Assembly: GCF_020171655.1 (NCBI RefSeq)
Contig: NZ_JAIVAC010000001.1
Span: 1,240,001 to 1,304,000 of the forward strand
Reading direction: 5' to 3'
DNA: 64,000 nt
Source: Exiguobacterium aestuarii
GTDB lineage: Bacteria > Bacillota > Bacilli > Exiguobacteriales > Exiguobacteriaceae
The position numbers and the translations under genes were made by a program. How positions within the stretch are numbered: position 1 is the first letter of the stretch; every line of letters begins with the position of its first letter. Shown in pieces: positions 1 to 7,694 of this stretch. The notes beneath the pieces are model-generated. The model was not told the DNA's origin and did not search any database. It saw nothing but the letters and a program-made list of their open reading frames with translations.

Positions 1-565
1 TTCGAAGAAAATCATCGTTTAAAATGCGCGATGCCTCGTAGCCGTCTCGCGTCGATAAAAAGTAGAACGGGTTGCCTGCAACTTCATCTTGTTTCATCTC
101 GGTCGGGAGTTTTTTGACATTTTCCCGGGCAATGCGTTCAATCGTTTCAAGCGTCAAATCACCGGATACATGCTTCTCCTCGATTAAACGATAGCCGTTC
201 CCGCGATCGAGCGCGTAAAAGATGGCGGTCTCCGCCGTATGCGGACTGAAAACAAGTGGTTCTCCACTTTTCGTCGTCTTTGCGAACGAGTTCGAACGAA
301 TGACCGGATAGATGGCATCCAATTTTCCGGCGAGTGAGATGTGATCATCTGCCTTCATTGCCGACTCGATGTATTCGATGACTTCATCGACTGCCACTTT
401 GCCCCGCGTTTTCGCTTTCGCGACGATTGGTGCGAGTCGAATATTCACACCAAAGCGATCAGTTTTCCGTTCGACGCGCAACACCTCATTCTCGCGGTCA
501 TAAGATGTGCGATAGTCCTCTTTGAAATTCGCTTCTAAATAGCGTCTTAGCTCATTCCGTTCCAT
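1..565 (-). CDS. ytpQ: DUF1444 family protein YtpQ (3' end outside window)
   Basis: The gene reads leftward from an ATG at 563-565 and is still open at base 1, so at least 188 codons are present and the C-terminus is missing. The N-terminus begins MERNELRRYLEANFKEDY. The sequence resembles YtpQ/DUF1444 of Bacillus, a conserved cytoplasmic protein of unknown biochemical function. The upstream partner is a YtpP-type thioredoxin only six bases away, the same pairing as in B. subtilis, which supports the assignment and suggests one transcript. The family call rests on remembered similarity plus synteny; no function should be read into it. Confidence 0.8.
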   Translation of the reverse strand, partial: MERNELRRYLEANFKEDYRTSYDRENEVLRVERKTDRFGVNIRLAPIVAKAKTRGKVAVDEVIEYIESAMKADDHISLAGKLDAIYPVIRSNSFAKTTKSGEPLVFSPHTAETAIFYALDRGNGYRLIEEKHVSGDLTLETIERIARENVKKLPTEMKQDEVAGNPFYFLSTRDGYEASRILNDDFLR

Positions 566-571
566 AAAGGG

Positions 572-883
572 TCACCCTAATCCATTCAAGAATGCTTCGA
601 CCTGTTCCGGCGTCTTCCGTTCGCGACCGACATAGCGATCAATTTCCTTACCATTTTCAAATGCGACAAAGCTTGGAATCCCAAAAATATCGAGCTCTTG
701 CGCGAGTTGCATAAACTCATCACGATCGACGTAATAAAACGTCCAGTTTTCAAATTTCTGTTCGATTTCAGGCATGAACGGGTCGAGGAAACGGCAATCT
801 CCACACCATGTTGCCGAGAACATGAAAATACTTTTTGATTCTTTTGCTTCTGTATATTCTGCCATTGTTGATAATTGTTTCAT
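572..883 (-). CDS. ytpP: Thioredoxin-family protein YtpP
   Basis: This 103-residue protein has the thioredoxin fold signature: a WCGDC active site at residues 26-30 and the cis-proline motif GIPSF near residue 68. The CGDC variant differs from the CGPC of housekeeping thioredoxin, so its redox potential and partners probably differ. There is no signal peptide, so it should act in the cytoplasm. It lies directly upstream of ytpQ with a six-base gap. A good ribosome binding site (AGGAGTGG) precedes the ATG at 881-883, and a TATTAT-like -10 lies near 915-925 on the same strand. Identification by motif and by Bacillus gene order is strong; the substrate is unknown. Confidence 0.9.
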   Translation of the reverse strand: MKQLSTMAEYTEAKESKSIFMFSATWCGDCRFLDPFMPEIEQKFENWTFYYVDRDEFMQLAQELDIFGIPSFVAFENGKEIDRYVGRERKTPEQVEAFLNGLG

Positions 884-999
884 GATTAACCACTCCTGTT
901 CGTTTTTTCCTCACTTATAATAGCATAAGTCCTGTCACACATTCTGCTCTGCTGTTTGTTATAATCAAAGCCGAAACTAGTTGAAACAGGTGAAACCAT

Positions 1000-1332
1000 A
1001 TGAAATTGACACGAGAAAAATTGAATCCTGAAATGAAACATCCGCTCGAACAGATGGTCGTCGTCTTTGGGATGCTCGCCATTTTGCGATATGGATATTT
1101 ATTTATTGATACCGATAAAACGAGACTCGAGATCTTGATTTGGCTAGTTGTGGGCTTTGCCGTCATTTATGTCCTCGAAAAGTGGCTCAAGCAACTCGCC
1201 CGTCATTTACCGATTGTACGAAAACGATATTTGATCCCAATCTATGTAATCGTCCTTCTACTGTTCCTCATCAGCTTCCGTGTCCCTCGCGAGACGGTTG
1301 ATTCTGTCAAAGTCTTATTCGGTATCGGATGA
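1000..1332 (+). CDS. Small predicted membrane protein
   Basis: A 110-residue protein transcribed divergently from ytpP. After a charged N-terminus it has about three hydrophobic segments (roughly residues 18-35, 45-60 and 78-95), the last two separated by a basic loop (KWLKQLARHLPIVRKR), so it is probably an integral membrane protein with positive charges inside. The ATG at 1000 is preceded by AGGTGAAACC, a modest ribosome binding site. A strong hairpin with a T run follows directly, so it looks like a single-gene unit. I do not recognise the family and assign no function. Confidence 0.7.
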   Translation: MKLTREKLNPEMKHPLEQMVVVFGMLAILRYGYLFIDTDKTRLEILIWLVVGFAVIYVLEKWLKQLARHLPIVRKRYLIPIYVIVLLLFLISFRVPRETVDSVKVLFGIG

Positions 1333-1340
1333 CACGAAAA

Positions 1341-1371
1341 GGCGCCGTTTGCTTCAAACGGCGCTTTTTTT
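1341..1371 (+). terminator. Rho-independent terminator of the 1000-1332 gene
   Basis: GCGCCGTTT (1342-1350) pairs with AAACGGCGC (1356-1364) over a five-base loop and is followed by seven T residues. The T run overlaps the stop codon of the convergent permease gene. Confidence 0.9.
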
Positions 1372-2386
1372 AATAGTCAATTTTCATATCGTTTGGCTGA
1401 ATACGTCCAGTCCGTCTCAATACAGCGTATACCGCATAACTTAACAGAGCAGGTCCGATGACTAGGAAGCCGAGGACAATGATAAACGTGTACCAACTGA
1501 AGCCCATCGTTTCTAGCATGACAATCGGACCGACGAGTCCACTCGTCCCCATCCCTGCCCCAGCTGCCACACTTTCTAATTCAAACAATAGAATCGCGAT
1601 TGGTGCGAGGACAGCCCCAGCTAATGTAGGGGGTAAAATAATCCAAGGATTTTTCACGATATTCCCGACTTGAAGCATCGACGTTCCGATTCCTTGCGCA
1701 ATCGCTCCGCCGACTCCGTTATCGCGATAACTCGTAATCGCAAACCCAATCATTTGAGCAGCACATCCGACCGTCGCGGCACCAGCGGCAATACCGTTCA
1801 ACCCGAGCATCAAAGCGATGGCTGCACTCGAAATTGGCGCAGTCAATGCCAACCCCATGAGTGTCGCTACGACGACTCCCATGAACAATGGTTGTTGCTC
1901 AGTCCCCCACTCGATCCAACTACCGAGCTGTGTCATGAACATCCCTACATATTTCCCGATATATGTCGCTGTGAAGAAACCGACTGCGATTGTCGTAAAT
2001 GGCGTCACCAAAATATCAAGCTTCGTTGATTTCGATACAAGTTTTGATACCTCAACGGCTAAAAGTGTGGCGACGTAACTACCGGCCGGTCCAAACTCAT
2101 ATCCGAACGTCCCGACGACGAGTGCAGAAAATAAAATAAGAGGTGGCGCCTCAAGGGCATAAGCAATCGCAATCCCGATCGCTGGACCCGTCAGACCCAT
2201 CGCCACGTCCCCAATTTGAACGAGCGTCGCGCTTATTCCCTCAAGTGCGGTCCCTTCAAGCTGACCACCAATCGTCTTCATAATCAAACCGATGATCAAC
2301 GTACTGAACAACCCTAATGCCATATAACTAAGTGCCGTCACAAAATAAACAGACGGGCTAAGTGAGATTCCTTTTTTCTTGAACAT
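1370..2386 (-). CDS. PTS EIIC-type sugar permease (PTS_EIIC_2 family)
   Basis: This 338-residue, strongly hydrophobic protein has about nine to ten membrane segments and glycine/alanine-rich helices. It resembles the stand-alone PTS_EIIC_2 permeases (Pfam PF13303) that have no fused EIIA or EIIB domains. No EIIA or EIIB gene is adjacent, so it is either served by components elsewhere or works without PTS phosphoryl transfer; the substrate cannot be predicted. The start at 2384-2386 has an AGGAGGATCTCAT context, a good ribosome binding site. It is a single-gene unit between its own leader region and the convergent gene at 1000-1332. Confidence 0.75.
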   Translation of the reverse strand: MFKKKGISLSPSVYFVTALSYMALGLFSTLIIGLIMKTIGGQLEGTALEGISATLVQIGDVAMGLTGPAIGIAIAYALEAPPLILFSALVVGTFGYEFGPAGSYVATLLAVEVSKLVSKSTKLDILVTPFTTIAVGFFTATYIGKYVGMFMTQLGSWIEWGTEQQPLFMGVVVATLMGLALTAPISSAAIALMLGLNGIAAGAATVGCAAQMIGFAITSYRDNGVGGAIAQGIGTSMLQVGNIVKNPWIILPPTLAGAVLAPIAILLFELESVAAGAGMGTSGLVGPIVMLETMGFSWYTFIIVLGFLVIGPALLSYAVYAVLRRTGRIQPNDMKIDY

Positions 2387-2494
2387 ATGAGATCCTCCTT
2401 ACAATCATACAGATGTCTTTACACAAGTAAACAATATGTATAAACACCTCTATCAGTATAAGGCGTTTTCTTGAAATAGCAAGAACATCTACAC

Positions 2495-2530
2495 AAAAAA
2501 AACCGTCCACTCAACATCATGAGTGAACGG
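2495..2530 (-). terminator. Terminator of the M42 aminopeptidase gene
   Basis: Read on the minus strand, CCGTTCACTC pairs with GAGTGGACGG across a short loop and is followed by eight T residues (the A run at 2495-2502 on the plus strand). It lies ten bases after the stop of the gene at 2540-3613. Confidence 0.85.
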
Positions 2531-2539
2531 CATGTACGT

Positions 2540-3613
2540 TTAGCGAGACGGACGGAGTGTTTCAAGCGTCGAACGGTCAAGTCGTTTGACCAACGCTTTC
2601 AGTAATGCTTTCGCCGCATCGTAGTCGTCTGTATGAAGAATCGAAGCATGTGTATGGATGTAGCGTGATGCGACACCGATAACGGCTGTCGGTACACCTT
2701 CGCCACTCATATGCACGCGTCCAGCATCCGTACCGCCTGGCGAGACGAAATACTGCGTCTTAATATTTTCATCAGAAGCCGTGTCGAGCAAGAAGTCACG
2801 CATTTCAGGCGACATGACCATGACCCGGTCTAAAATTCGAATCAAGGCACCCTCACCGAGTTGTCCAAACTCCGTCTTACTTCCAGATGCATCGTTCGCC
2901 GGTGAAGCATCGAGTACGAGTGCCACATCTGGCTGAATCAATTCAGATGCCGTTTGCGCTCCACGTAGTCCAACTTCTTCTTGTACGGTAGCACCCGAGA
3001 ACAAGATGTTCGGGTGATCTGCTTTTGTCGTCTCTTCTAACAATTCGACAGCAAGACCGACACCGTAACGGTTATCCCATGCTTTCGCCATGATTTTTTT
3101 CGGGTGATGAAGTGGTGTAAAAGCGCTCGATGGTACTGCAGGAACACCCGGACGTACTCCCCATGATTCTGCTTCTTCTTTTGAATCGGCACCGATATCG
3201 ATGAACATTTGTTTGATGTCCATCGGTTTACTCATCGCATCTGGTCCGAGTAAGTGAGGCGGTGTCGACGCGACGACGCCTGGGATTTTCCCGTTCGAAG
3301 TGATGATGTCAAAACGTTGTGCCATGAGCACTTGGCTCCACCATCCGCCGAGTGGTTGTATGTATAACATGCCATTTTCCGTGATGCGTGTCACCATGAA
3401 GGCAACCTCATCCATATGACCGGCTACCATTACTTTAGGTCCCGCTTCGTCCCCGACACGTTTCCCAAAAATTGATCCGATGCCATCCGTGACGATTTCA
3501 TCTGAGTGTGGTTCAATTCGTTCACGTACGAACTGACGAACTTCTGACTCGAACCCCGGAGCTCCCGGTAGTTCTGTTAACGTCTTGAATAAATCTCTCG
3601 TCTTTTGATCCAT
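2540..3613 (-). CDS. ytoP: M42 family metallopeptidase (YtoP-like glutamyl/aminoacyl aminopeptidase)
   Basis: The 357-residue protein has the M42 features: VAGHMDEVAF early (first metal histidine and aspartate), AKAWDNRYG in the middle (bridging aspartate), the catalytic glutamate pair in ATVQEEVGLRGA, and VSPGGTDAGRVH. These cobalt- or zinc-dependent, dodecameric cytosolic enzymes remove N-terminal residues from peptides. Length is normal for the family. The ATG at 3611-3613 follows GAAGGGATGATAAAAG. Neighbours ytpP/ytpQ and the PepSY gene match the B. subtilis ytoP neighbourhood. The intervening permease gene (1370-2386) interrupts that synteny. Confidence 0.9.
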   Translation of the reverse strand: MDQKTRDLFKTLTELPGAPGFESEVRQFVRERIEPHSDEIVTDGIGSIFGKRVGDEAGPKVMVAGHMDEVAFMVTRITENGMLYIQPLGGWWSQVLMAQRFDIITSNGKIPGVVASTPPHLLGPDAMSKPMDIKQMFIDIGADSKEEAESWGVRPGVPAVPSSAFTPLHHPKKIMAKAWDNRYGVGLAVELLEETTKADHPNILFSGATVQEEVGLRGAQTASELIQPDVALVLDASPANDASGSKTEFGQLGEGALIRILDRVMVMSPEMRDFLLDTASDENIKTQYFVSPGGTDAGRVHMSGEGVPTAVIGVASRYIHTHASILHTDDYDAAKALLKALVKRLDRSTLETLRPSR

Positions 3614-3751
3614 CTTTTATCATCCCTTCTTAACCGTTCTTGTCTCATTATATACAAAAGTTTTGATAGGATGCGAATGCTTTTCATTCCATTCGGGTAC
3701 AGGTTTTGGTACGATGTACATGATAGCCATAGTTCAAGGGGAGGTAGTCAT

Positions 3752-4054
3752 ATGAAAAAAAGGTATTGGTTTATTGGAATCGGGGTTGCCGTCATTGCCG
3801 CACTTATGACGAAAAAGGCTTTAGATGAACGTAGCTTATCTGCAGAAAACGCGTTGGAATACACGAAACGTGCTTTCTCAGCTAAAGGTCATGTCCAAGG
3901 GGCATGGATCTCTGCATCACCTGAGATTTACACATACGACGGTCGTGAATACGATGTCTACAAAGGTGGAATCTCGGTTCTTGAGAACGACGAAGAAAAA
4001 ACGTATGAGTTCACAGTCGACTCTGAGACTGGCGCTTTACTCGAATATGCATGA
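3752..4054 (+). CDS. ytzB: PepSY-domain protein, YtzB-like
   Basis: I chose the ATG at 3752 because AGGGGAGG lies seven bases upstream; an earlier in-frame start at 3605 has no such site and would overlap the divergent gene. The 100-residue product begins MKKRYWFIGIGVAVIAALMTKKAL, a single N-terminal membrane anchor or uncleaved signal, followed by one PepSY-like module (SAENALEYTKRAF ... YEFTVDSETGALLEY). PepSY domains are proposed inhibitors of extracytoplasmic peptidases. It is divergent from the aminopeptidase gene as in Bacillus. The function is inferred only from the domain. Confidence 0.8.
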   Translation: MKKRYWFIGIGVAVIAALMTKKALDERSLSAENALEYTKRAFSAKGHVQGAWISASPEIYTYDGREYDVYKGGISVLENDEEKTYEFTVDSETGALLEYA

Positions 4055-4059
4055 CACGA

Positions 4060-4087
4060 AACCGACGAATGATTCGTCGGTTTTTTT
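4060..4087 (+). terminator. Terminator of the PepSY gene
   Basis: ACCGACGAAT pairs with ATTCGTCGGT (4061-4081) and is followed by seven T residues. Confidence 0.9.
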
Positions 4088-4111
4088 GTTTAGTTACAGC
4101 GAAAGAGTGGA

Positions 4112-4137
4112 AAATTGAAATTGGTAGTTTTCAATTT
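4112..4137. promoter_or_regulatory. Inverted repeat upstream of dhaK, possible operator
   Basis: AAATTGAAA (4112-4120) and TTTCAATTT (4129-4137) form a perfect 9-base inverted repeat with an eight-base spacer, ending 20 bases before the GTG start of dhaK. The position suits binding by a regulator of the dhaKLM operon, but no regulator gene is adjacent. There is no T run, so it is not a terminator. I could not identify a convincing -35/-10 pair around it. Confidence 0.4.
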
Positions 4138-4156
4138 AAAAAAGGAGTGATCTCGC

Positions 4157-5134
4157 GTGAAAAAGCTAATCGGTGAGGCAAGTGAACTCGTATCGCAAAT
4201 GGTAGAAGGAATGGTCCATGCCCATCCTGAACTGTACGGTCGTGTCGAAGGATTCAATGTCATCTGTCGGGCGAACGGTGCAAAATCCGGTAAGGTCGGG
4301 CTCGTCTCGGGTGGTGGTAGCGGACACGAACCGGCACACGCCGGTTATGTCGGAGACGGCATGCTCGATGCGGCAGTTTGCGGGGAAGTCTTTACATCCC
4401 CTACTCCAGACATGGTGCTTGAAGGAATCAAAGCAGCCGATGGTGGCAACGGCGTTTTGTTGATTGTCAAAAATTACTCGGGGGATGTCATGAACTTCGA
4501 ACTCGCCGCCGAATTGGCTGAAGGAGATGGGATCAAAGTCGACCATGTTGTCGTCGCCGATGATGTCGCGATTTCAAACAAGGAAGACCGTCGTGGTGTT
4601 GCCGGTACCGTCTTCGTTCATAAAATCGCAGGTGCCGCTGCAGCAAGCGGTAAATCACTCGAGGAAGTTAAATCGATTGCGGAAAAAGTCGCATCACACG
4701 TCCGCTCAATGGGGATGGCGGTAGAACCTTGCTACATGCCAGTGAGTGGCAAGCCTGGTTTCGACTTGAACGAGGAAGAGATGGAAATCGGGATTGGTAT
4801 TCACGGGGAGCGCGGTGTAGAACGTAAACCAACGAGCGATGTCGACCAAATCGTCGATGACCTTCTCAGTCATTTGAAAAAAGAAGTTGAGCCTGGCGAA
4901 GTCGCCGTTATGGTAAATGGAATGGGCGGGACTCCATTGTCCGAACTATATGTGACGTATCATTTCGTCGCGCAAAAACTCGAAGCTGCTGGATATACGC
5001 TGAAACGTAAATATGTCGGTAACTACATGACGTCACTCGAGATGCACGGATTCTCGATTACTTTGTTACCGCTTGATGATGAGATGACCACTTATCTAGA
5101 TGCTCCATCGGAAGCACTTGGATTTAAACTTTGA
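4157..5134 (+). CDS. dhaK: Dihydroxyacetone kinase subunit DhaK (PTS-dependent type)
   Basis: DhaK binds dihydroxyacetone covalently and presents it to the phosphorylating DhaL subunit. The 325-residue protein carries the N-terminal GGGSGHEPAHAGYVG motif (residues 52-66) and GIGIHGERG near residue 216, whose histidine forms the hemiaminal with substrate. The GTG start at 4157 follows AAGGAGTGATCTCGC. It opens a three-gene operon with dhaL 19 bases downstream and dhaM after that. The absence of a fused ATP-binding kinase domain and the presence of DhaM show that the phosphate donor is the PTS rather than ATP. Confidence 0.96.
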   Translation: MKKLIGEASELVSQMVEGMVHAHPELYGRVEGFNVICRANGAKSGKVGLVSGGGSGHEPAHAGYVGDGMLDAAVCGEVFTSPTPDMVLEGIKAADGGNGVLLIVKNYSGDVMNFELAAELAEGDGIKVDHVVVADDVAISNKEDRRGVAGTVFVHKIAGAAAASGKSLEEVKSIAEKVASHVRSMGMAVEPCYMPVSGKPGFDLNEEEMEIGIGIHGERGVERKPTSDVDQIVDDLLSHLKKEVEPGEVAVMVNGMGGTPLSELYVTYHFVAQKLEAAGYTLKRKYVGNYMTSLEMHGFSITLLPLDDEMTTYLDAPSEALGFKL

Positions 5135-5153
5135 TAAATGAGGTGTTTGTTTT

Positions 5154-5744
5154 ATGTTGACGATTGATCGGATGAAGCAAGCGTTACGCGACACACAAGT
5201 CGGGATTGAAGACCAGAAAGACACACTGACAGATTTAGACCGTGCCATCGGGGACGGAGATCACGGGATCAACATGTCCCGTGGTTTCGACGCGGTCTCT
5301 TCCATTTTAGACGAGGAGTATGACTCTCTCGGAGCGCTCAGTAAAAAAGTAGGCATGACTCTGATGTCGAAAGTAGGCGGCGCGGCTGGTCCATTATATG
5401 GTTCTGCTTTCGTCAAGATGGCGACCAAGTTCGGGGATGCGACCGAAGCTGACTTTGACCTTCTCAAAGAAGCACTCCAAGAAGGTTCAAATTCGATTAA
5501 AGCGCGAGGGAAGTCAGAAGTCGGTCAGAAAACAATGGTCGACGTTTGGGACCCGTTCCTTGAACATGTAAAACAAGGGGACGACTACAAACAACAGTTA
5601 GACGAACTTGTGCAAAAAACGGAAGATATGGTGGCAACGAAAGGTCGAGCTTCCTACTTCGGTGAAAATTCGCGTGGGACGGTCGACCCGGGTGCCCTCT
5701 CCAGTTCGATTCTGTTAGCCGCGATTATGAAGGAGGTCGATTGA
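5154..5744 (+). CDS. dhaL: Dihydroxyacetone kinase subunit DhaL
   Basis: The 196-residue subunit carries the tightly bound ADP that is phosphorylated by DhaM and then passes phosphate to dihydroxyacetone on DhaK. The nucleotide/Mg-binding motif TDLDRAIGDGDHGINMSRGF lies near residues 24-43, and GGAAGPLYGSAF follows near residue 75. The length is typical. The stop TGA at 5742-5744 lies just after the AAGGAGG (5730-5736) that serves the next gene, so DhaL and DhaM translation are closely linked. Confidence 0.95.
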   Translation: MLTIDRMKQALRDTQVGIEDQKDTLTDLDRAIGDGDHGINMSRGFDAVSSILDEEYDSLGALSKKVGMTLMSKVGGAAGPLYGSAFVKMATKFGDATEADFDLLKEALQEGSNSIKARGKSEVGQKTMVDVWDPFLEHVKQGDDYKQQLDELVQKTEDMVATKGRASYFGENSRGTVDPGALSSSILLAAIMKEVD

Positions 5745-5745
5745 C

Positions 5746-6105
5746 ATCGTTGAATTGATTATCGTCTCGCACAGTGCAAAAATTGCGGAAGGGATCCAAG
5801 ATCTCATGAAAGAAATGGCGCCATCCGTCCCCATTCATTTAGCTGGCGGTCTTGAAGACGGTTCGATCGGAACAGACGTCACGCGCATCTTGGAGGCACT
5901 CGACCAAGTCGAAGGGGATGCGCTCCTTCTCAGCGATATCGGTTCGGCGACGATGAACGCCGAACTTGCCATCGACATGTACGAAGGAAGTAAAGAGGTC
6001 GCATTTTTCGACGGTCCGATTGTCGAGAGTGCTTTCATCGCTTCGGTTTCCTCAGGAAACGACATGTCTCTCACAGATATCGTCGAACAGCTGAAGCAAC
6101 AATGA
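5746..6105 (+). CDS. dhaM: PTS-dependent dihydroxyacetone kinase phosphotransferase subunit DhaM (EIIA-man-like domain only)
   Basis: DhaM transfers phosphate from HPr to the ADP on DhaL. The phosphoryl-carrying histidine is in IVSHSAKIAEG and GDALLLSDIGS is typical of the family. No ATG, GTG or TTG lies at the expected place. The ideal ribosome site AAGGAGG (5730-5736) is nine bases before an ATC at 5746, and reading from that triplet gives M-VELIIVSHS, aligning residue for residue with the MVNLVIVSHS start of E. coli DhaM and placing the histidine at residue 9. The only canonical in-frame start, TTG at 5755, is 18 bases from the ribosome site and drops three residues of the first beta strand. 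I therefore mark 5746 but regard the start as unsettled. The protein ends after the EIIA domain and lacks the HPr and EI-like domains of the E. coli form. Confidence 0.85.
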   Translation: MVELIIVSHSAKIAEGIQDLMKEMAPSVPIHLAGGLEDGSIGTDVTRILEALDQVEGDALLLSDIGSATMNAELAIDMYEGSKEVAFFDGPIVESAFIASVSSGNDMSLTDIVEQLKQQ

Positions 6106-6139
6106 AAAAGCACCCCGTTCAGGAGAACGGGGTGCTTTT
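6106..6139. terminator. Bidirectional terminator after dhaM
   Basis: AAAAGCACCCCGTTC (6106-6120) pairs with GAACGGGGTGCTTTT (6125-6139) over the loop AGGA. The flanking A and T runs let it serve dhaM on the plus strand and the convergent gene on the minus strand. Confidence 0.9.
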
Positions 6140-6144
6140 ATGTC

Positions 6145-6654
6145 TTAACGTGGGTTGTCATTCTTTTCATATACGGCATTCATATATGAGCTTGTTGAAT
6201 AGAAACGTGGTACGACCAAGAACAAAATGAGTGCTGGAATCGCAATCAATAGAAGCAATACCAATACCGGCAACCAGTAGACAATTTGTTGACCGAGCAT
6301 ATCGATGTTCGCATCTGCGAATTCGGCTGCTCCTTCAACTTCTACGAGGTCTGCTGATGAGAGGATTTTGTTGTCTGTCGCATCAAAGTAATGGTACTCG
6401 GTTTTACGTGTGATGAAGATCCCATCACGAATCGTATCGAGTTCTACGACAGCCGCGATCACTTCGTTGCCATTTGAATGGCGAAGCGTCTCTTCTTTGA
6501 TGATTTCAGCTGTTCCTTCTTTATAATCGTAATGCGTCGCTTTCAAATCCTCTTCGAGTGCGTCTAAGAACGCTTCGTTCGCTGAGGTATTCATTGGTGC
6601 GATTGTTAGAATGAAGATTACTGCAAGCAGGCTTGCCCATGCTTTTTTCAACAT
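6145..6654 (-). CDS. Predicted membrane-anchored extracytoplasmic protein
   Basis: Of the closely spaced ATGs, the one at 6652-6654 (MLKKAWASLLAVIF) is nine bases from AAGGGGG, so I prefer it. The 169-residue product has an N-terminal signal sequence ending near TSANEA, a mixed polar domain of about 110 residues, and one C-terminal membrane helix (IVYWLPVLVLLLLIAIPALILFLVV, about residues 119-143) followed by a short polar tail. The expected layout is an external domain tethered to the membrane. I do not recognise the family. It stands alone between dhaM and trmB, with a terminator shared with dhaM. Confidence 0.75.
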   Translation of the reverse strand: MLKKAWASLLAVIFILTIAPMNTSANEAFLDALEEDLKATHYDYKEGTAEIIKEETLRHSNGNEVIAAVVELDTIRDGIFITRKTEYHYFDATDNKILSSADLVEVEGAAEFADANIDMLGQQIVYWLPVLVLLLLIAIPALILFLVVPRFYSTSSYMNAVYEKNDNPR

Positions 6655-6759
6655 CCCCATGTTCCCCCTTCTCTTATTCCAGTTTAGCGTCATTCCTATT
6701 GTACCAAGAAGAAAGAAAAAAGTGTGAAGAAAATACTATTAAAATAAGAAAAAAGCGTG

Positions 6760-7407
6760 TCAATTTTTCGGACGGAATACAGCTTCCATTCGATAAATCG
6801 GCTGACCGAGCGCACTGAAGCGCTCTTCATACTCTGTTCGAATATTATCTTCCGGTTCATTTACATGTAAATCAAGTGAAATTTCTGTGAAGAACATCCC
6901 GTATTGACTCATGCTTTGAAGAGAATATTCAAAGAGTCCGCGGTTGTCCGTCTTGAAATGAATCTCCCCTGCTTTCGGAAGAATCGCTTCATATGTCGCT
7001 AAAAATGTCTTGTACGTCAAGCGACGTTTCGCATGGCGTGTTTTCGGCCACGGGTCCGAGAAGTTTAAGTATACGCGGTCGACTTCTCCAGCTTCAAAGT
7101 ATTCGACGAGTCGCTTCGCATCGACCGTCAGTACTCTCACGTTCGGCATCGGCGTCTCGACGAGCTTTTGAACGATTGAGACAGCTACGCTTTCAAATAG
7201 TTCGATTGCGATAAAGTTCACGTCCGGATGCTGTTTCGCCATCCCTAAAATGAATTGCCCTTTCCCTGAACCGACTTCGATAAAGAGCGGGTGGTCATTG
7301 CCGAACTCGGCGTCCCACTTCCCTTTTAATTGTTCAGGATGTTGAATAAATACGTGTTCTTGAGCTTCCATATATTCTTTTGCCCAAGGCTTATGTCGTA
7401 AACGCAT
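6760..7407 (-). CDS. trmB: tRNA (guanine-N7-)-methyltransferase TrmB
   Basis: TrmB makes m7G46 in the variable loop of tRNAs using S-adenosylmethionine. The 215-residue protein starts MRLRHKPWAKEYMEAQEH and shows the SAM-binding motif FIEVGSGKGQFI (residues 42-53), the LNFSDPWPKTRHAKRRL motif that carries substrate-binding residues (about 115-131), and a C-terminal TEYEERF element. Length and motif order are standard. It is monocistronic here; the B. subtilis neighbourhood (trmB-ytzH-ytmP-amyX) is kept except that ytzH is not seen. Confidence 0.95.
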   Translation of the reverse strand: MRLRHKPWAKEYMEAQEHVFIQHPEQLKGKWDAEFGNDHPLFIEVGSGKGQFILGMAKQHPDVNFIAIELFESVAVSIVQKLVETPMPNVRVLTVDAKRLVEYFEAGEVDRVYLNFSDPWPKTRHAKRRLTYKTFLATYEAILPKAGEIHFKTDNRGLFEYSLQSMSQYGMFFTEISLDLHVNEPEDNIRTEYEERFSALGQPIYRMEAVFRPKN

Positions 7408-7545
7408 GAAAATCCTACCTTTCGTTCATCAAATGTTCAAGTTTAATGGGAATATGCACGTTACGTACGAGCAGTCCTCTTGCGATTATACACGAAATCA
7501 TAGTTTAATGAACGTGAATCATCCTTCACAAGGAGGTTAGATACG

Positions 7546-7656
7546 ATGAGTACATTAGATCAATTCTTAATTTTTTATGCCGCTCCACTTACGTTTTTCG
7601 CAGGCGTCATCGCAACGTTCGTTTGGGCTTACTTCATGAATCCGGACGACATCTAA
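7546..7656 (+). CDS. 36-residue single-helix membrane protein
   Basis: A very small gene with a perfect AAGGAGG eight bases before ATG at 7546. The product, 36 residues, begins MSTLDQFLIFYAAPLTFFAG, contains one membrane helix (about residues 8-30) and ends with a charged NPDDI tail. A bidirectional hairpin follows directly. The FLI-YAAP start is reminiscent of the small cytochrome bd subunit CydS of Geobacillus, but no cydAB genes lie here and the similarity is weak at this length. It occupies the place where B. subtilis has ytzH, a larger soluble protein, so it is not ytzH. Coding status is well supported by the ribosome site, helix and terminator; the role is unknown. Confidence 0.75.
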   Translation: MSTLDQFLIFYAAPLTFFAGVIATFVWAYFMNPDDI

Positions 7657-7664
7657 ACACATTC

Positions 7665-7694
7665 AAAAAGGGGTGGCGCACAGCCATCCCTTTT
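7665..7694. terminator. Bidirectional terminator between the small membrane gene and ytmP
   Basis: AAAAAGGGGTGGC pairs with GCCATCCCTTTT around a GCACA loop, with A and T runs on either side. Confidence 0.8.
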
